Source: Goniomonas avonlea
Lineage: Eukaryota > Cryptophyceae > Goniomonadida > Goniomonadaceae
Reading direction: 5' to 3'
Assembly: GCA_003573635.1 (NCBI GenBank)
Contig: QUTJ01031706.1
Coordinates: 1-15,467, forward strand
DNA length: 15,467 nucleotides
A model generated the notes under the pieces. It was given only the letters and a program-made list of their open reading frames with translations. It had not been told where the DNA came from and did not search any database. Positions 7,750-15,467 of this stretch are shown here, one piece after another. The position numbers and the translations under genes are program-made. Numbering within the stretch: position 1 is the stretch's first letter; every line of letters begins with the position of its first letter.

Positions 7750-10700
7750 TCAATTTGCCTCGGCCTCGGCCTTGAGGCGCTGGATCTCCTTGAGGACGTT
7801 CTGGGCCTTCTTCTTGAGCACGTTGTTCTCCGAGTCGAACCCGCTGCGAAACACGCTCAACCCCCAGTGACATCTGACACGGCCAGAACGATAACCAGAA
7901 CTGTAACCCGAAAAGGATAAAAGAAATCAACACCCATACACTGCTTGGAGCAGCCTACCTGACGATTTCGGAAATGCTCTCGACGTCAGCGGCAGTCTTG
8001 CCCATCGAGGCGGCAGCCTCCTTCTGCATCGCCTCAAACTTAGCGAGTCCTTTGGACAAGTCCGTGGCAACGTCCGTCATGCCGAGCTCCACAGCCTGCA
8101 TCGCAGAGTCAGGTCTGGGACTGTCTGCGGGTTTCCCTAGATACACTGAGTGCACTATGGCGCAGCGCGCACAGCAACCCTGCCCAACGCAAACCCCAAC
8201 CTGCCCAACGCTAAACCTGATACGAGGCAGCACGCAGTCTCATACTCTCTCGCGTCTCCCACACCACATCATCACCATCACCACCACCATCACCGTCACC
8301 GTCACTATGAACAGAGACGCAGAGAGATGAGTGACCGCCTCTCTCGCTCCCGCTGCCCTCCTCTCACTCTTCTCTCTGCTCCTAGGCAATTGAATACTCT
8401 CGTCACGCCATCGTTGCCATTGCCACTGCCATCCGCCTCACCTCCTGTCGCTCCGCCTTCATCGAAGCAAGCTTGGTGTTGCAAAATTTGACGCGGCGCG
8501 CGACGAGCTCCATGGTGGTGGAGAGAGACCCCAGATGCGTGTCCAAAAATGACATGAACTGCCTGCTCGCCTCGTGCTTGGCCTCCTCGGTCCGCGCGCT
8601 GCGGCAGCATTGCAGTGAGAACCAAGGCTGCTGTGTGCGTGCCTGCGTGTGTGCCTGTGTCTACAGTGTTGGTGCGCGCGTGTGCCTGATGCCAGTGCGT
8701 GCGGACTGCGAGAGAGTGTGTGCGTGTGCCTGATGCGGTGTGTGCGTGTTAGCGTGCGTGCGTGTGCCAGTGTGCCAGTGTGCCAGTGTGAGCGAACTGC
8801 ACTTCTGTGCGTGCGTGCGTGTGGTAAGCGCCTGTTGCGGCAGGCGCCAGGTGTGCGCATGTACGAGTGTGCGCCAGTGTTGCTGCAGGTGGTGGGTGGG
8901 TGGCGAGCGAAAGGCTGCACTCATCGCCCAGGACATTTTGAGTGGTGAGTGAAAGGCTGCATGTGGTGAGCGAGCGACGCCACACCAGCGCAGCTGCCCT
9001 CCTGGGAGGTAACAGGAGCCCACTGCCCACGCTTGTCGCAGCACACGTTTGAGGAACCGGATGCTCACCTGTGGCCACTCAAAATGTCCTGGGCGTCCTG
9101 GGCAAGGTCCCGAACAAAGTCACGTGCAGCCTCGGCCTTGGCCATGTTGGCCTCGGCCGCCTTGAATCCGTTGCGAACGCTGTCGTCCTCGCCCTGGAAG
9201 GAATCCAGCCATTTCTGTTTCGACCAGTCAGTCCCATGGGCGCCCTCCTCCCCTCTCCCTCCTCGGTCTCGGTGCTTCGCTCCCCTGCCGCCCCCCACAC
9301 TCACTCGCCACACTCGCTACATTCACGCTCCACACCCCTCACTACTCACCCACCATACTCTCACCCACCCACACACCCACCACACCCATCCCTCGCCCCC
9401 CTCCACCTCTCCTCCCACCCCCCCCCACTCCTCTTGACACACCTGGTAGACCCCAATGACCTTGGAGTACTCCGATGTGTGTTCGCGCTTCTTGCGCTGC
9501 ACCTTCTGGATCTCCACCTTCAACCCCTCAATCTGCAAGCATAGTGAGTTCTTCCGATCGATGCACATGGTATCAGCAAGAGGACGACCTGGTGTGGTGC
9601 AGACTCACACACAGAGACCGGGACATCGCCCAACGCGCCTACACACCGCACAGTAGTGCAGTCGTCGGAGTGTGTGTGGTGGGTGAGTACGGTGGATGAG
9701 TGGTGAGGAGTTTGGAGGGTGAATATGGCCTGGGAGGGCGGCAGGGATGCACACCTGAGCCTCCAGCTCTGCCTTCTTCGTCCTCAGACTCTCCTCCTCC
9801 TGCTCGAGGTTCTCCTTGACAGCGATGACGTCGGTCAGAGAGCTGTCCTGCGACGACATGGCGGCCTTCTTGGACTGCTCGAACTGCCGCACCTGCAAAA
9901 TGCGTCAGTTGTTGTGCGGGTGGAGCAACACGGAGCAAGATCGCCCTAATCTGTTTGACCATTCCCTCTCGTGTTCTCTCGCCGCTCCGCCTCTCCTAGT
10001 CGAATGTTGAATCTCGCTCCGCCTCTCCGAGTCGCATGAAACTGACCTTATCCCGAGCAGCATCGCGGTCCGCTTGCGCAGAACGCACAAGGCCCATGAT
10101 ATCAGAGTTGACCTGTCAGGAGAGCGAGGGTCAGAATCTGGAACTTTTGAAGGTCCTGGGCTGAACCTGATCGAGAAGAGGTCGGAGCTCAGCGCTGCCC
10201 TGCTTCGGGGCCTGCTCTGACTTGAGGATGTTCTGCTTGGTCACACCAAGCTGCAGCAGTGCAGCAGTGCACGCGTTCTTCTCATCCACGCTCTTCACAC
10301 CAGTCTGCTCAGACAAATCCTGCGCCACACTTTGAGAAACACAAAGCAAGGGTTGGCTGGCGATGAGCGCGGCACGCAGAAAACAAAACAACACCTGAAC
10401 GCGCTGAAGCTGGAGCGCAATTTGGGCATCCAACGTCTTGAGCTGAGCAGCATTCTCTTTCTGCATCTTGGGATTGACCTGCACAACGTTAGAAATCAAG
10501 GAGGTCTGCAACAGCCGGAGTCACCTTGAGTTTGGCGATAGTCGAGCACACATTCTGGATAAGCGTGGAGGGAACTTCTGCCTTGGCCTCTTTGAAGACC
10601 GTTGAGAGAAGGCGCAAACCCTGAGCCAGCTTGCGATAAAACTGGTAGTCACCCTGTACCAAAGCCAATGTCAGGAACCAGGCAACAAAATGCAAAAAAA

Positions 10701-11401
10701 AACGAAAAACCCACCTCGAGACAGTTGGCAAAAAGGAACAGCAGCTCTGTGTCCTCCGCCAGAGGAAGCTGCAGGACGCTCTCCAGGACACCCTCGAGTG
10801 CGTGGCTCCGGATCCAAACGTCAGTGTAGGCCAACTTGGTGCCCTTATCGTCATAAGTTACAAACGGGTCGTTTTCCTCCATGCTGCGTCGCCAGGTGCG
10901 CCAGATTGAGATGCTGTCGAGAGTTGGTGAGCGCGTCAGAATGGCGCTACGGTCCATACCGGCTGACGGCGTTCTGGGCACTAGCGGATGAAGCCTGCTC
11001 TTCAATGTCGCGAATTGCATCGTCAACAGGGACTACGCGCTGGACACGACGAGCCTGCAGAGCCTGAGCACAGGAAAGGGGAGCAGAGCGAATTCACCAA
11101 CCTGCTTTGCACTAATCCGGGAGGCCGCGACGTTCCATGCTTCGCCGTTAGGACCACGCTCTCCCTTGAGCGGGGACGAGTTGCGACCCTTTTGTGGCGA
11201 CGCAGCTCGCGCTCGCCCCGGAGTGGTCGCGCGCCCTTTGGCCGAGCCCGCTTCCGCTGCCTGTCCGTTTCCATTGGCGCTCGCTTCGCCCTGCCCCTTC
11301 TTATTCTGACGCTTCACGCGCGCCGGCAGCTGTTCCTGCTCTTCAGTCTGAAGCAGGTCATACGGGTTCTGAGTAGATACTGAAGGAAGCTCAGTTGCCA
11401 T
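7750..11401 (-). CDS. Coiled-coil protein, 588 aa, 13 exons, with N-terminal NPYDLL motif
   Basis: Exons in transcription order: 11401-11102, 11063-10960, 10883-10715, 10653-10525, 10478-10395, 10319-10167, 10112-10047, 9892-9755, 9532-9443, 9214-9069, 8598-8442, 8095-7959, 7843-7750. They sum to 1767 nt (588 codons plus TGA at 7752-7750) and every phase matches. The ATG at 11401 is the first in frame; the open frame extends upstream only from a TTG. Residues 1-100 are polar and basic with TQNPYDLLQTEEQEQLP near the start, then Gly/Ala/Arg/Ser-rich sequence (ATTPGRARAASPQKGR). Residues about 101-234 look helical and globular (VDDAIRDIEEQ; DPFVTYDDKGTKLAYTDVW; LAEDTELLFLFANCLE). Residues about 235-588 are nearly continuous coiled coil (LKTLDAQIALQLQRVQ, ENLEQEEESLRTKKAELEAQ, VEIQKVQRKKREH, NVLKEIQRLKAEAEAN at the C-terminus). 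NPYDLL followed by acidic residues recalls the N-terminus of Stm1/SERBP1-type ribosome-associated proteins, but this is a short motif and a weak hint. No transmembrane segment. A cytoskeletal or scaffold role is only inferred from the coil. Introns lengthen from 38-76 nt near the 5' end to 115-470 nt near the 3' end. Confidence 0.88.
8261..8305. repeat. Imperfect ATC/ACC trinucleotide repeat
   Basis: The plus strand reads repeated ATC and ACC/GTC triplets (ATCATCACCATCACCACC...), inside the 346-nt intron 8096-8441 of the minus-strand coiled-coil gene. The histidine-rich plus-strand frame here is a repeat artefact. Confidence 0.85.
8631..8890. repeat. GT/GC-rich low-complexity tract
   Basis: The plus strand is dominated by GTGTGCGTGC and GTGCCAGT elements, including three copies of GTGTGCCA in a row around 8763-8788. 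It fills most of the 470-nt intron (8599-9068) of the minus-strand gene, where the transcript is therefore CA-rich. Confidence 0.85.
8925..9095. repeat. 21-bp perfect inverted repeat, one arm in an exon
   Basis: The plus-strand sequence 8925-8945 is the exact reverse complement of 9075-9095, with 129 bp between. The right arm is coding: it lies in the 3' end of exon 9214-9069 of the coiled-coil gene (encodes AQDILSG). The left arm lies inside the next intron. In the transcript the two arms could pair, leaving the splice donor (GTGAGC, 9068-9063) in the loop, six nucleotides from the stem. Confidence 0.93.
9289..9430. repeat. C/A-rich low-complexity intron sequence
   Basis: The plus strand is rich in CACAC, CACTC, CACCC and C-runs. 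It occupies most of the 228-nt intron 9215-9442 of the minus-strand coiled-coil gene. No coding potential is supported. Confidence 0.75.
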
Positions 11402-11701
11402 AGGCGCAGAGGTGAGGGCAGGAATTGCGTGAGTGGTGGTGGAGGACCCGACAAGAACAGCGCCCTCAGGGAAAATAAGATGGAACAACTGTATTCGATT
11501 TCATTGTTTGACACGTCTCCTAAATCAATATCTCGACAGGCCAACGGCCCTCAAACCTTACTAAAATATATATGGTTACTAGCTAGTTAGATATGAAACG
11601 CTTCCAACCATACTCGTTTGACTGTGCAGCAACTCATACACGGAGTGAGTGTGGATCAGGAGCGAGCAAACCTGAGGTTCCCGCGAAAATCACACTCAAC
11701 A
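11402..11701. promoter_or_regulatory. Divergent promoter region between coiled-coil and kelch genes
   Basis: The 300-bp gap separates the two divergent ATGs. An A/T-rich core with AAAATATATATGG lies at 11563-11575, followed by TTACTAGCTAGTTAG. No recognised factor site; the TATATA stretch could act as a TATA-like element in either direction. 5' leader lengths are unknown. Confidence 0.5.
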
Positions 11702-13546
11702 ATGGCGCGTTCTGGCGCACCGCTCTCGTTTCAAGGCGTGACGGTCACCCTTTCTTCATTTGACAATGTCCGCCTGTCTGTATTGGATGGATCGTTGACC
11801 TTGAATCTGTCTGATTTCACTGGCCATATTGTTTTGCACAAGGACGAAGTCGAGAGTCAGTCGTCCGACCTTCCATTTGCTCAGAAGACGAAAAGGGATT
11901 CACCTGAAAAATGGCTCGAACTCACTGCAGAAGGATCTGCGTCTCATGGAAAGAGGGTCAAGTTGATGCAAGACCCCCAGCCATCCCCCGTTGCCGAAAT
12001 TTCCATTGTCGAAGAACCGAGATCAACTCCGGAAGTTTCTCCTGCAGCCTGCTTCAAGGTTTCACCAGTGACCTGCAAGGTGAAGCCCCCACAGCCACGA
12101 TGGGGCCACCGTGCGACAATTGTTGGGCGCCCGAAGATTGCGGGTGACACTGAGGGTTACTTCGTGCTCATTACTGGTATTGCGAAACAGCATTGAGCCG
12201 CTAAGCCTGACTCCGTGTCATAGGTGGTGACTCTGTGTCAAAAAATGGTGATGGATACACCTTGGATGATATGCATTTCTTTGATCTGGAGACCAACACA
12301 TGGTTGAAGGACAAAGGTTTGTTGTTCGGTTTGTCCTCTCTCGAACCAACGCAAATGTGCAGGCCAGGCTACAGTCTCCAGATCATTTCACACAGCGACC
12401 TTCTTGGAGTCACAGAATATGTGTGTTGTGTTCGGTGGCGAAAACAATAGTGTCGATGGTGTAAGCAAGGTTTTGGGCGACCTTATGATCTTGGACATGG
12501 GTGCGACAGTTGATTTCTCCGTGCGTGTGATCTCACAATTTCGCAGAGTGCCAAGTGTGGTTTCCTGCCCATGTTACGGGCAAGGCACCTTCGCCGGTGC
12601 GTATTGTTTGTGTGTCTTTTGACATAACATCACACTCCTTGCGACCAGAGAACCGGCCACAGCGCAGTGCTGTACGGAGAGTTCTGCATTTTTTTTGGCG
12701 GGACCAAAGGCTCCCGCCATTTTAACGACCTCCACGTATTGGACACCAGTGCGTCATTGTTGTGCATAAGTGGTGTTACCTTGCACATTGCAATTTTGGC
12801 TGCTCGCGGTTTCGTCACTGATCAATGCAACAGCACGTTGGAATTGGTTCCAACCGACGATCACTGGGACCATTCCACCAGCGAGAGCATACCACGGTTG
12901 CGCTCTGGTGGGATCCAAGATGGTTGTCATTGGTGGCGATAATTCTAAGCGCACTTTCGGCGATGTCCATGTGCTTGATCTCGGTGCGACTACTCTGTGG
13001 CATTGGCTCTCCATCTTTACATCCGCATGGCAGACACTTGGCAGTGGGAGAAGCCCACAACACTCGGGGCTCCGTTTCCCGCGCGCACTGGGCACGGGTG
13101 CTTGGCGTCGACGCATTCTGTTGTTGTTACTGGTGGTTGGAACAATGATGGGGGTGCGGATACGCGTTACAGTGACGTATTTACGCTGGACACAGGTGCG
13201 ACCCATTACTATCTGCTCACGTCACATATTGTCTCTTTTTAGCCCATGTCACCGTTGTTGCTGTCACCAGCAGATAGTGGTTCCGTGACGTAACGAAGCG
13301 CAAACGATACGTTCCCTTGCTCACTCTGCGCCAGTGTCGTGGACTTGGGAGCTCGCTTCAGTATCCGGGGCCCTACCTTCGCGCGCTGGGTGCAGTGCAG
13401 TTGCACTCCTCGAGGATGTTGGCAATTACAAATCCGGAAGTATCATTCTGACTGCGGGGCAGGGTGCTGACGATAGCTTACACAACGACGTTGTCCTGCT
13501 CGCACCCGAGCAGCTCCCAGTAGCTGGCAGTGTTGCTGCTGTCTGA
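11702..13546 (+). CDS. Kelch-repeat protein, 459 aa, 8 exons, six blades
   Basis: Exons: 11702-12176, 12224-12316, 12363-12500, 12547-12596, 12649-12748, 12834-12983, 13034-13195, 13335-13546; total 1380 nt, all phases match, TGA at 13544. Start chosen as the first in-frame ATG. Residues 1-130 have no recognised domain: a beta-rich segment (FQGVTVTLSSFDNVRLSVL), then a Ser/Pro-rich acidic region with GKRVKLM (83-89), a possible nuclear localisation signal. From residue about 132 six kelch motifs follow, each with a hydrophobic strand ending in a di-glycine: VLITGG (155-160), VVFGG (211-215), IFFGG (266-270), VVIGG (316-320), VVVTGG (365-370) and a degenerate last blade ILTAG (427-431). Each is followed by the usual (N/G)D(V/L)xxLD and a Trp (NTW, QVW, WNW, TWQW, WTW). 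Six blades fit a closed beta-propeller that binds a protein partner. There is no BTB, F-box or Rab-type domain visible, so the partner and pathway are unknown. Introns are short (46-52 nt except 85 and 139) with CTCAC/CTGAC-type branch motifs near the acceptors. Confidence 0.93.
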
Positions 13547-13753
13547 GCAGGCCAAGTGGTCGTCCCATGCGGGTGCCTACCGCGTGACAAACCAGCGTTT
13601 CTTTCCAGCGGTTCGTTTCCCAAACCAGCTGCGGCTGGTTCCGGTTGCTTGCGAATATCCGCCAACTGGAACTTCCTCCGTGGTCGTTTGATTACACGGC
13701 CGGTTCCGACTAATCCGTCACTAGCACAAGCAGTCAAGCTGACCCAACCGGTG

Positions 13754-13779
13754 GTGTGTGTGTGTGTGTGCGTGTGTGT
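13754..13779. repeat. (GT)n microsatellite
   Basis: A 26-nt GT run with one CG interruption, about 200 bp after the kelch stop codon, in the probable 3' untranslated or intergenic region. Confidence 0.95.
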
Positions 13780-13833
13780 AGCCTGGCGACCTCTGAGCAG
13801 GTCGCAGGCCGCTGTGAATAGCCACCTGTGCCC

Positions 13834-13860
13834 AATAAAATTGTGCCAATTGTACAATTG
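13834..13860 (+). terminator. Candidate polyadenylation signal with adjacent palindrome
   Basis: AATAAA at 13834-13839 lies 288 nt after the kelch stop. Eight nucleotides further, CAATTGTACAATTG (13847-13860) is a perfect 14-bp palindrome. The hexamer fits a eukaryotic poly(A) signal, but the signal used by this lineage is not known, so the call is tentative. Confidence 0.35.
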
Positions 13861-14312
13861 CCTGGCGTGTCTTAGCGAGGCGCCGTACTCTCTGGGCGCA
13901 CAGTCTCCACCTCAATTATCTTGCAGGCATTGCCAAATCTCGTGCTTACTGCAGACCCCTGGTCAAGGCAACAACGACAGAAAGTCCCCACGTGACATGC
14001 GGTGTATTCATTTATATATCTTCATTCAGAATGTTTTATTCCACCTGGGACAGATATGGTTGCGTCAGGTAAACATTAGGTTGAGTCGACTTTTCGTCGG
14101 TTGCATTATAATTTAGAATGAGTGATACAGCTTGACGCAATTGCCAACTTGTTCCATCCCAGGCTGGAAATATTACCAGCGCACCCGCTGGTTTCAGCAT
14201 ACCATTGGGGGAGGGGGTGAGATGGCAAAGGAATAGGGACGCGGGCGTTCAACCAGATCAGATTGTAAAGACGATCAAACTATAGTGGAATCCACCTGCA
14301 GGTTTGTGTCAA
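13861..14312. other. Convergent intergenic region, no gene seen
   Basis: Lies between the kelch gene 3' end and the stop of the minus-strand gene at 14313. It contains an A/T-rich patch (14008-14040). No exon chain or RNA gene was recognised on either strand. Confidence 0.5.
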
Positions 14313-15410
14313 TCAAGCAGCAGCAGCAGGACCGCAAACTAGGGGCAGGGAGAGCAGGAGGTGGGGGGAGAGGGCGGAGCAAAGATATGTTCCCGGATTC
14401 CATGCCATCAGTTGACAGCCCAAATACTATACGCGTGAGATCAAGCAAATATTGAGATCAGGCACCTTATCCGCCACTCCAGCCGCCCTTTCCGCGGATG
14501 AACACTCTATCACATGCGAGAGATCCGGCACCTTATCCGCTCTAGAGTATGTGGAACACTCTAATCACATGTGAGAGATCAGGCACCTTATCCGCTTCAA
14601 AGTATGTGGAGCACTGTATCACATATGTGAGAGATCAGGCACCTTATCCGCCAGCGCACTCCAGCGGCCCTTGAGAGTCAAAAACTTGGTCAGTGCTGAC
14701 TTGGGCGCAGACTGTGCGAGAGGTGAGCGACACGCGGCGACAGCAGACCGAAACACACAGAGAGAGGGAGGGAGGGAGAAAGAGGGAGGGAGAGAGTGAG
14801 TGGGTGAGAGAGAAACAGACAACCAGATAGAGCACAGAGAAGGGGGTTGCGGCCGCGAGAGTGAGAGCGAGAGCGAGTCACACGAGGCAAGGGGTTGGGG
14901 GGGGGGGGGGATTCCCACCAACGCGCACACTTGTGGCAGATCACTCTTGTGGCAGGGCGCACACTCACACCGCGCACACAGCATGGCAGACCACTCTTGA
15001 CTTAGTCCTCACACTCACTCACTCTCTCACACACACATACACACGCGCAGACTCGCACACAGGAAATGCAGGGTGCCGCTTGCGTGCGCACTCGTCGTTC
15101 ACCGACCACAGGCGCGCACCATGGGTTTGGCCTGTGCGACGGGGTCCGGGGCAGTGGCGCCGAACACTGGCGACATTGTGGTCGCGGTCGGCGACTGGTA
15201 CACCACGCGCGCAATCGGGCGGGATGTAACCAGACGCTCGGCTCGGCGGGGGGGTGGAGAGGGCGCGGGGTTGAGATTGTACGGAGCGGACGCGGTGCCG
15301 TGCAGCTGCTCTTGCGGCGAGGTCTGCGCAAGCTGCCGGTCAGAGACGGAAGAGAGACATTCCAACAAGCTCGCGCTGTGTGTTGACTGTGTCGCAACGT
15401 ACTCGAGCAG
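14313..15410 (-). CDS. 3' part of an unknown gene with mini-exons (5' end outside window)
   Basis: A 308-nt open segment 15410-15103 reads as an exon (ATQSTHSASLLECLSSVSDR, then Pro/Ala-rich AEROLVTS-like polar sequence, VVYQSPTATTMSPVFGATAP) and ends at donor CG|GTGAAC; its acceptor GGCGCAG is tentative. Further downstream, exon 14711-14643 encodes a basic 23-residue segment (SALTKFLTLKGRWSALADK), with CTCAC before its acceptor. Then come mini-exons 14613-14587 (CSTYFEADK), 14558-14532 (CSTYSRADK) and 14504-14466 (CSSAERAAGVADK), and a final exon 14426-14313 with a hydrophobic stretch (LLLSLPLV) and TGA. All joins from 14711 onward are phase 0. Their introns are 29, 28, 27 and 39 nt. The link between 15103 (phase 2) and 14711 (phase 0) is unresolved; at least one small exon is needed in the repeat-rich stretch between. 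I do not recognise the family. Alternatively the mini-exons are skipped, which keeps the frame, or the whole array is non-coding. Confidence 0.4.
14454..14651. repeat. 55-66-bp tandem array carrying donor, branch and acceptor motifs
   Basis: The conserved block GAGATC(A/C)GGCACCTTATCCGC recurs at 14454, 14520, 14575 and 14631 (spacings 66, 55, 56). On the minus strand each unit reads GCGGATAAG then GTGCC(T/G)GATCTC. The three inner units continue with TC(A/G)CAT...GTGATA/T and an AG. The first and last plus-strand units also share a CACTCCAGC(C/G)GCCCTT flank, so the array boundaries match each other. Confidence 0.9.
14759..14796. repeat. Polypurine tract (plus strand)
   Basis: 38 nt of pure A/G (GAGGGAGGGAGGG, GAAAGAGGGAGGG) followed by further purine-rich sequence to about 14815. 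As the complement it is a polypyrimidine tract upstream of the 14711 acceptor of the minus-strand gene. Confidence 0.9.
14897..14910. repeat. G14 homopolymer
   Basis: Fourteen consecutive G on the plus strand, preceded by GGGGTT. Likely length-variable and hard to sequence accurately, so frames crossing it should not be trusted. Confidence 0.95.
14991..15063. repeat. CA/CT-rich low-complexity tract
   Basis: The plus strand reads CACTCACTCACTCTCTCACACACACATACACACGC-like sequence. It lies in the unresolved intronic stretch of the minus-strand gene, next to the donor at 15102. Confidence 0.85.
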
Positions 15411-15420
15411 CTGCGCCAAG

Positions 15421-15467
15421 CGCTCTGGGTGCGCTCAAGTACGCTCTGGGTGCGCTCAAGTACGCTC
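15421..15467. repeat. 21-bp tandem repeat at the window edge
   Basis: CGCTCTGGGTGCGCTCAAGTA is repeated at 15421-15441 and 15442-15462; a third copy starts at 15463 and is cut by the window end. True copy number is unknown. Confidence 0.97.

Noticed and set aside
8649-8948. Cysteine-rich plus-strand frames and antisense His/Thr-rich frames
   Set aside because: They are translations of the GT/CA-rich intron tract and have no independent support.
13556-14116. Plus-strand 186-codon frame downstream of the kelch gene
   Set aside because: Starts at GTG, passes through the GT microsatellite and the AATAAA region, and has no recognisable domain or exon signals beyond chance.
1-15467. Mobile elements, rRNA and tRNA genes
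   Set aside because: No transposase, reverse transcriptase, terminal inverted repeats with target duplication, tRNA arm pattern or rRNA core sequence was recognised by reading; a covariance-model and transposon-library search would be needed to exclude small or decayed copies.

Overview
The window looks like intron-rich nuclear DNA from a unicellular eukaryote, not a prokaryote. Reading frames are short, but they join into full-length proteins when GT...AG introns of about 27 to 600 nt are removed. Most introns carry a YTNAY-like branch-point motif (CTAAC, GTAAC, CTGAC, CTCAC) 8 to 20 nt before the 3' AG. Many donors read GTGCGT/GTGCGA. Strict branch points next to the acceptor are known in metamonads (Giardia, Trichomonas, Carpediemonas-like fornicates), so an intron-rich free-living fornicate such as a Kipferlia relative is possible. 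I cannot prove this without a search.

Layout. 1-1907: no intact gene; a broken leucine-rich-repeat relic (240-512) and three abutting minisatellites (1104-1755). 1908-3464 (-): four-exon, 372-residue membrane protein with a signal peptide and about four membrane segments. 3627-7655 (+): divergently placed coiled-coil gene made of about 13 small exons, with microsatellites in its introns. 7750-11401 (-): 13-exon gene for a 588-residue coiled-coil protein, convergent with the previous gene; all exon phases chain. 11702-13546 (+): 8-exon gene for a 459-residue, six-blade kelch protein; all exon phases chain. 14313 to beyond about 15410 (-): 3' part of an unknown gene whose last exons form a 55-56 bp tandem array of 27-39 nt mini-exons separated by 27-39 nt mini-introns. 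The right edge is a 21-bp tandem repeat.

The genes are arranged divergent (3465-3626 and 11402-11701) and convergent (7656-7749 and 13547-14312), with compact spacers. No functional operon or pathway can be inferred. No rRNA, tRNA, CRISPR array or recognisable transposable element was seen. The most interesting items are the mini-exon/mini-intron array, a 21-nt inverted copy of an exon's 3' end inside the following intron, and the one-blade-one-exon, phase-1 structure of the kelch gene.
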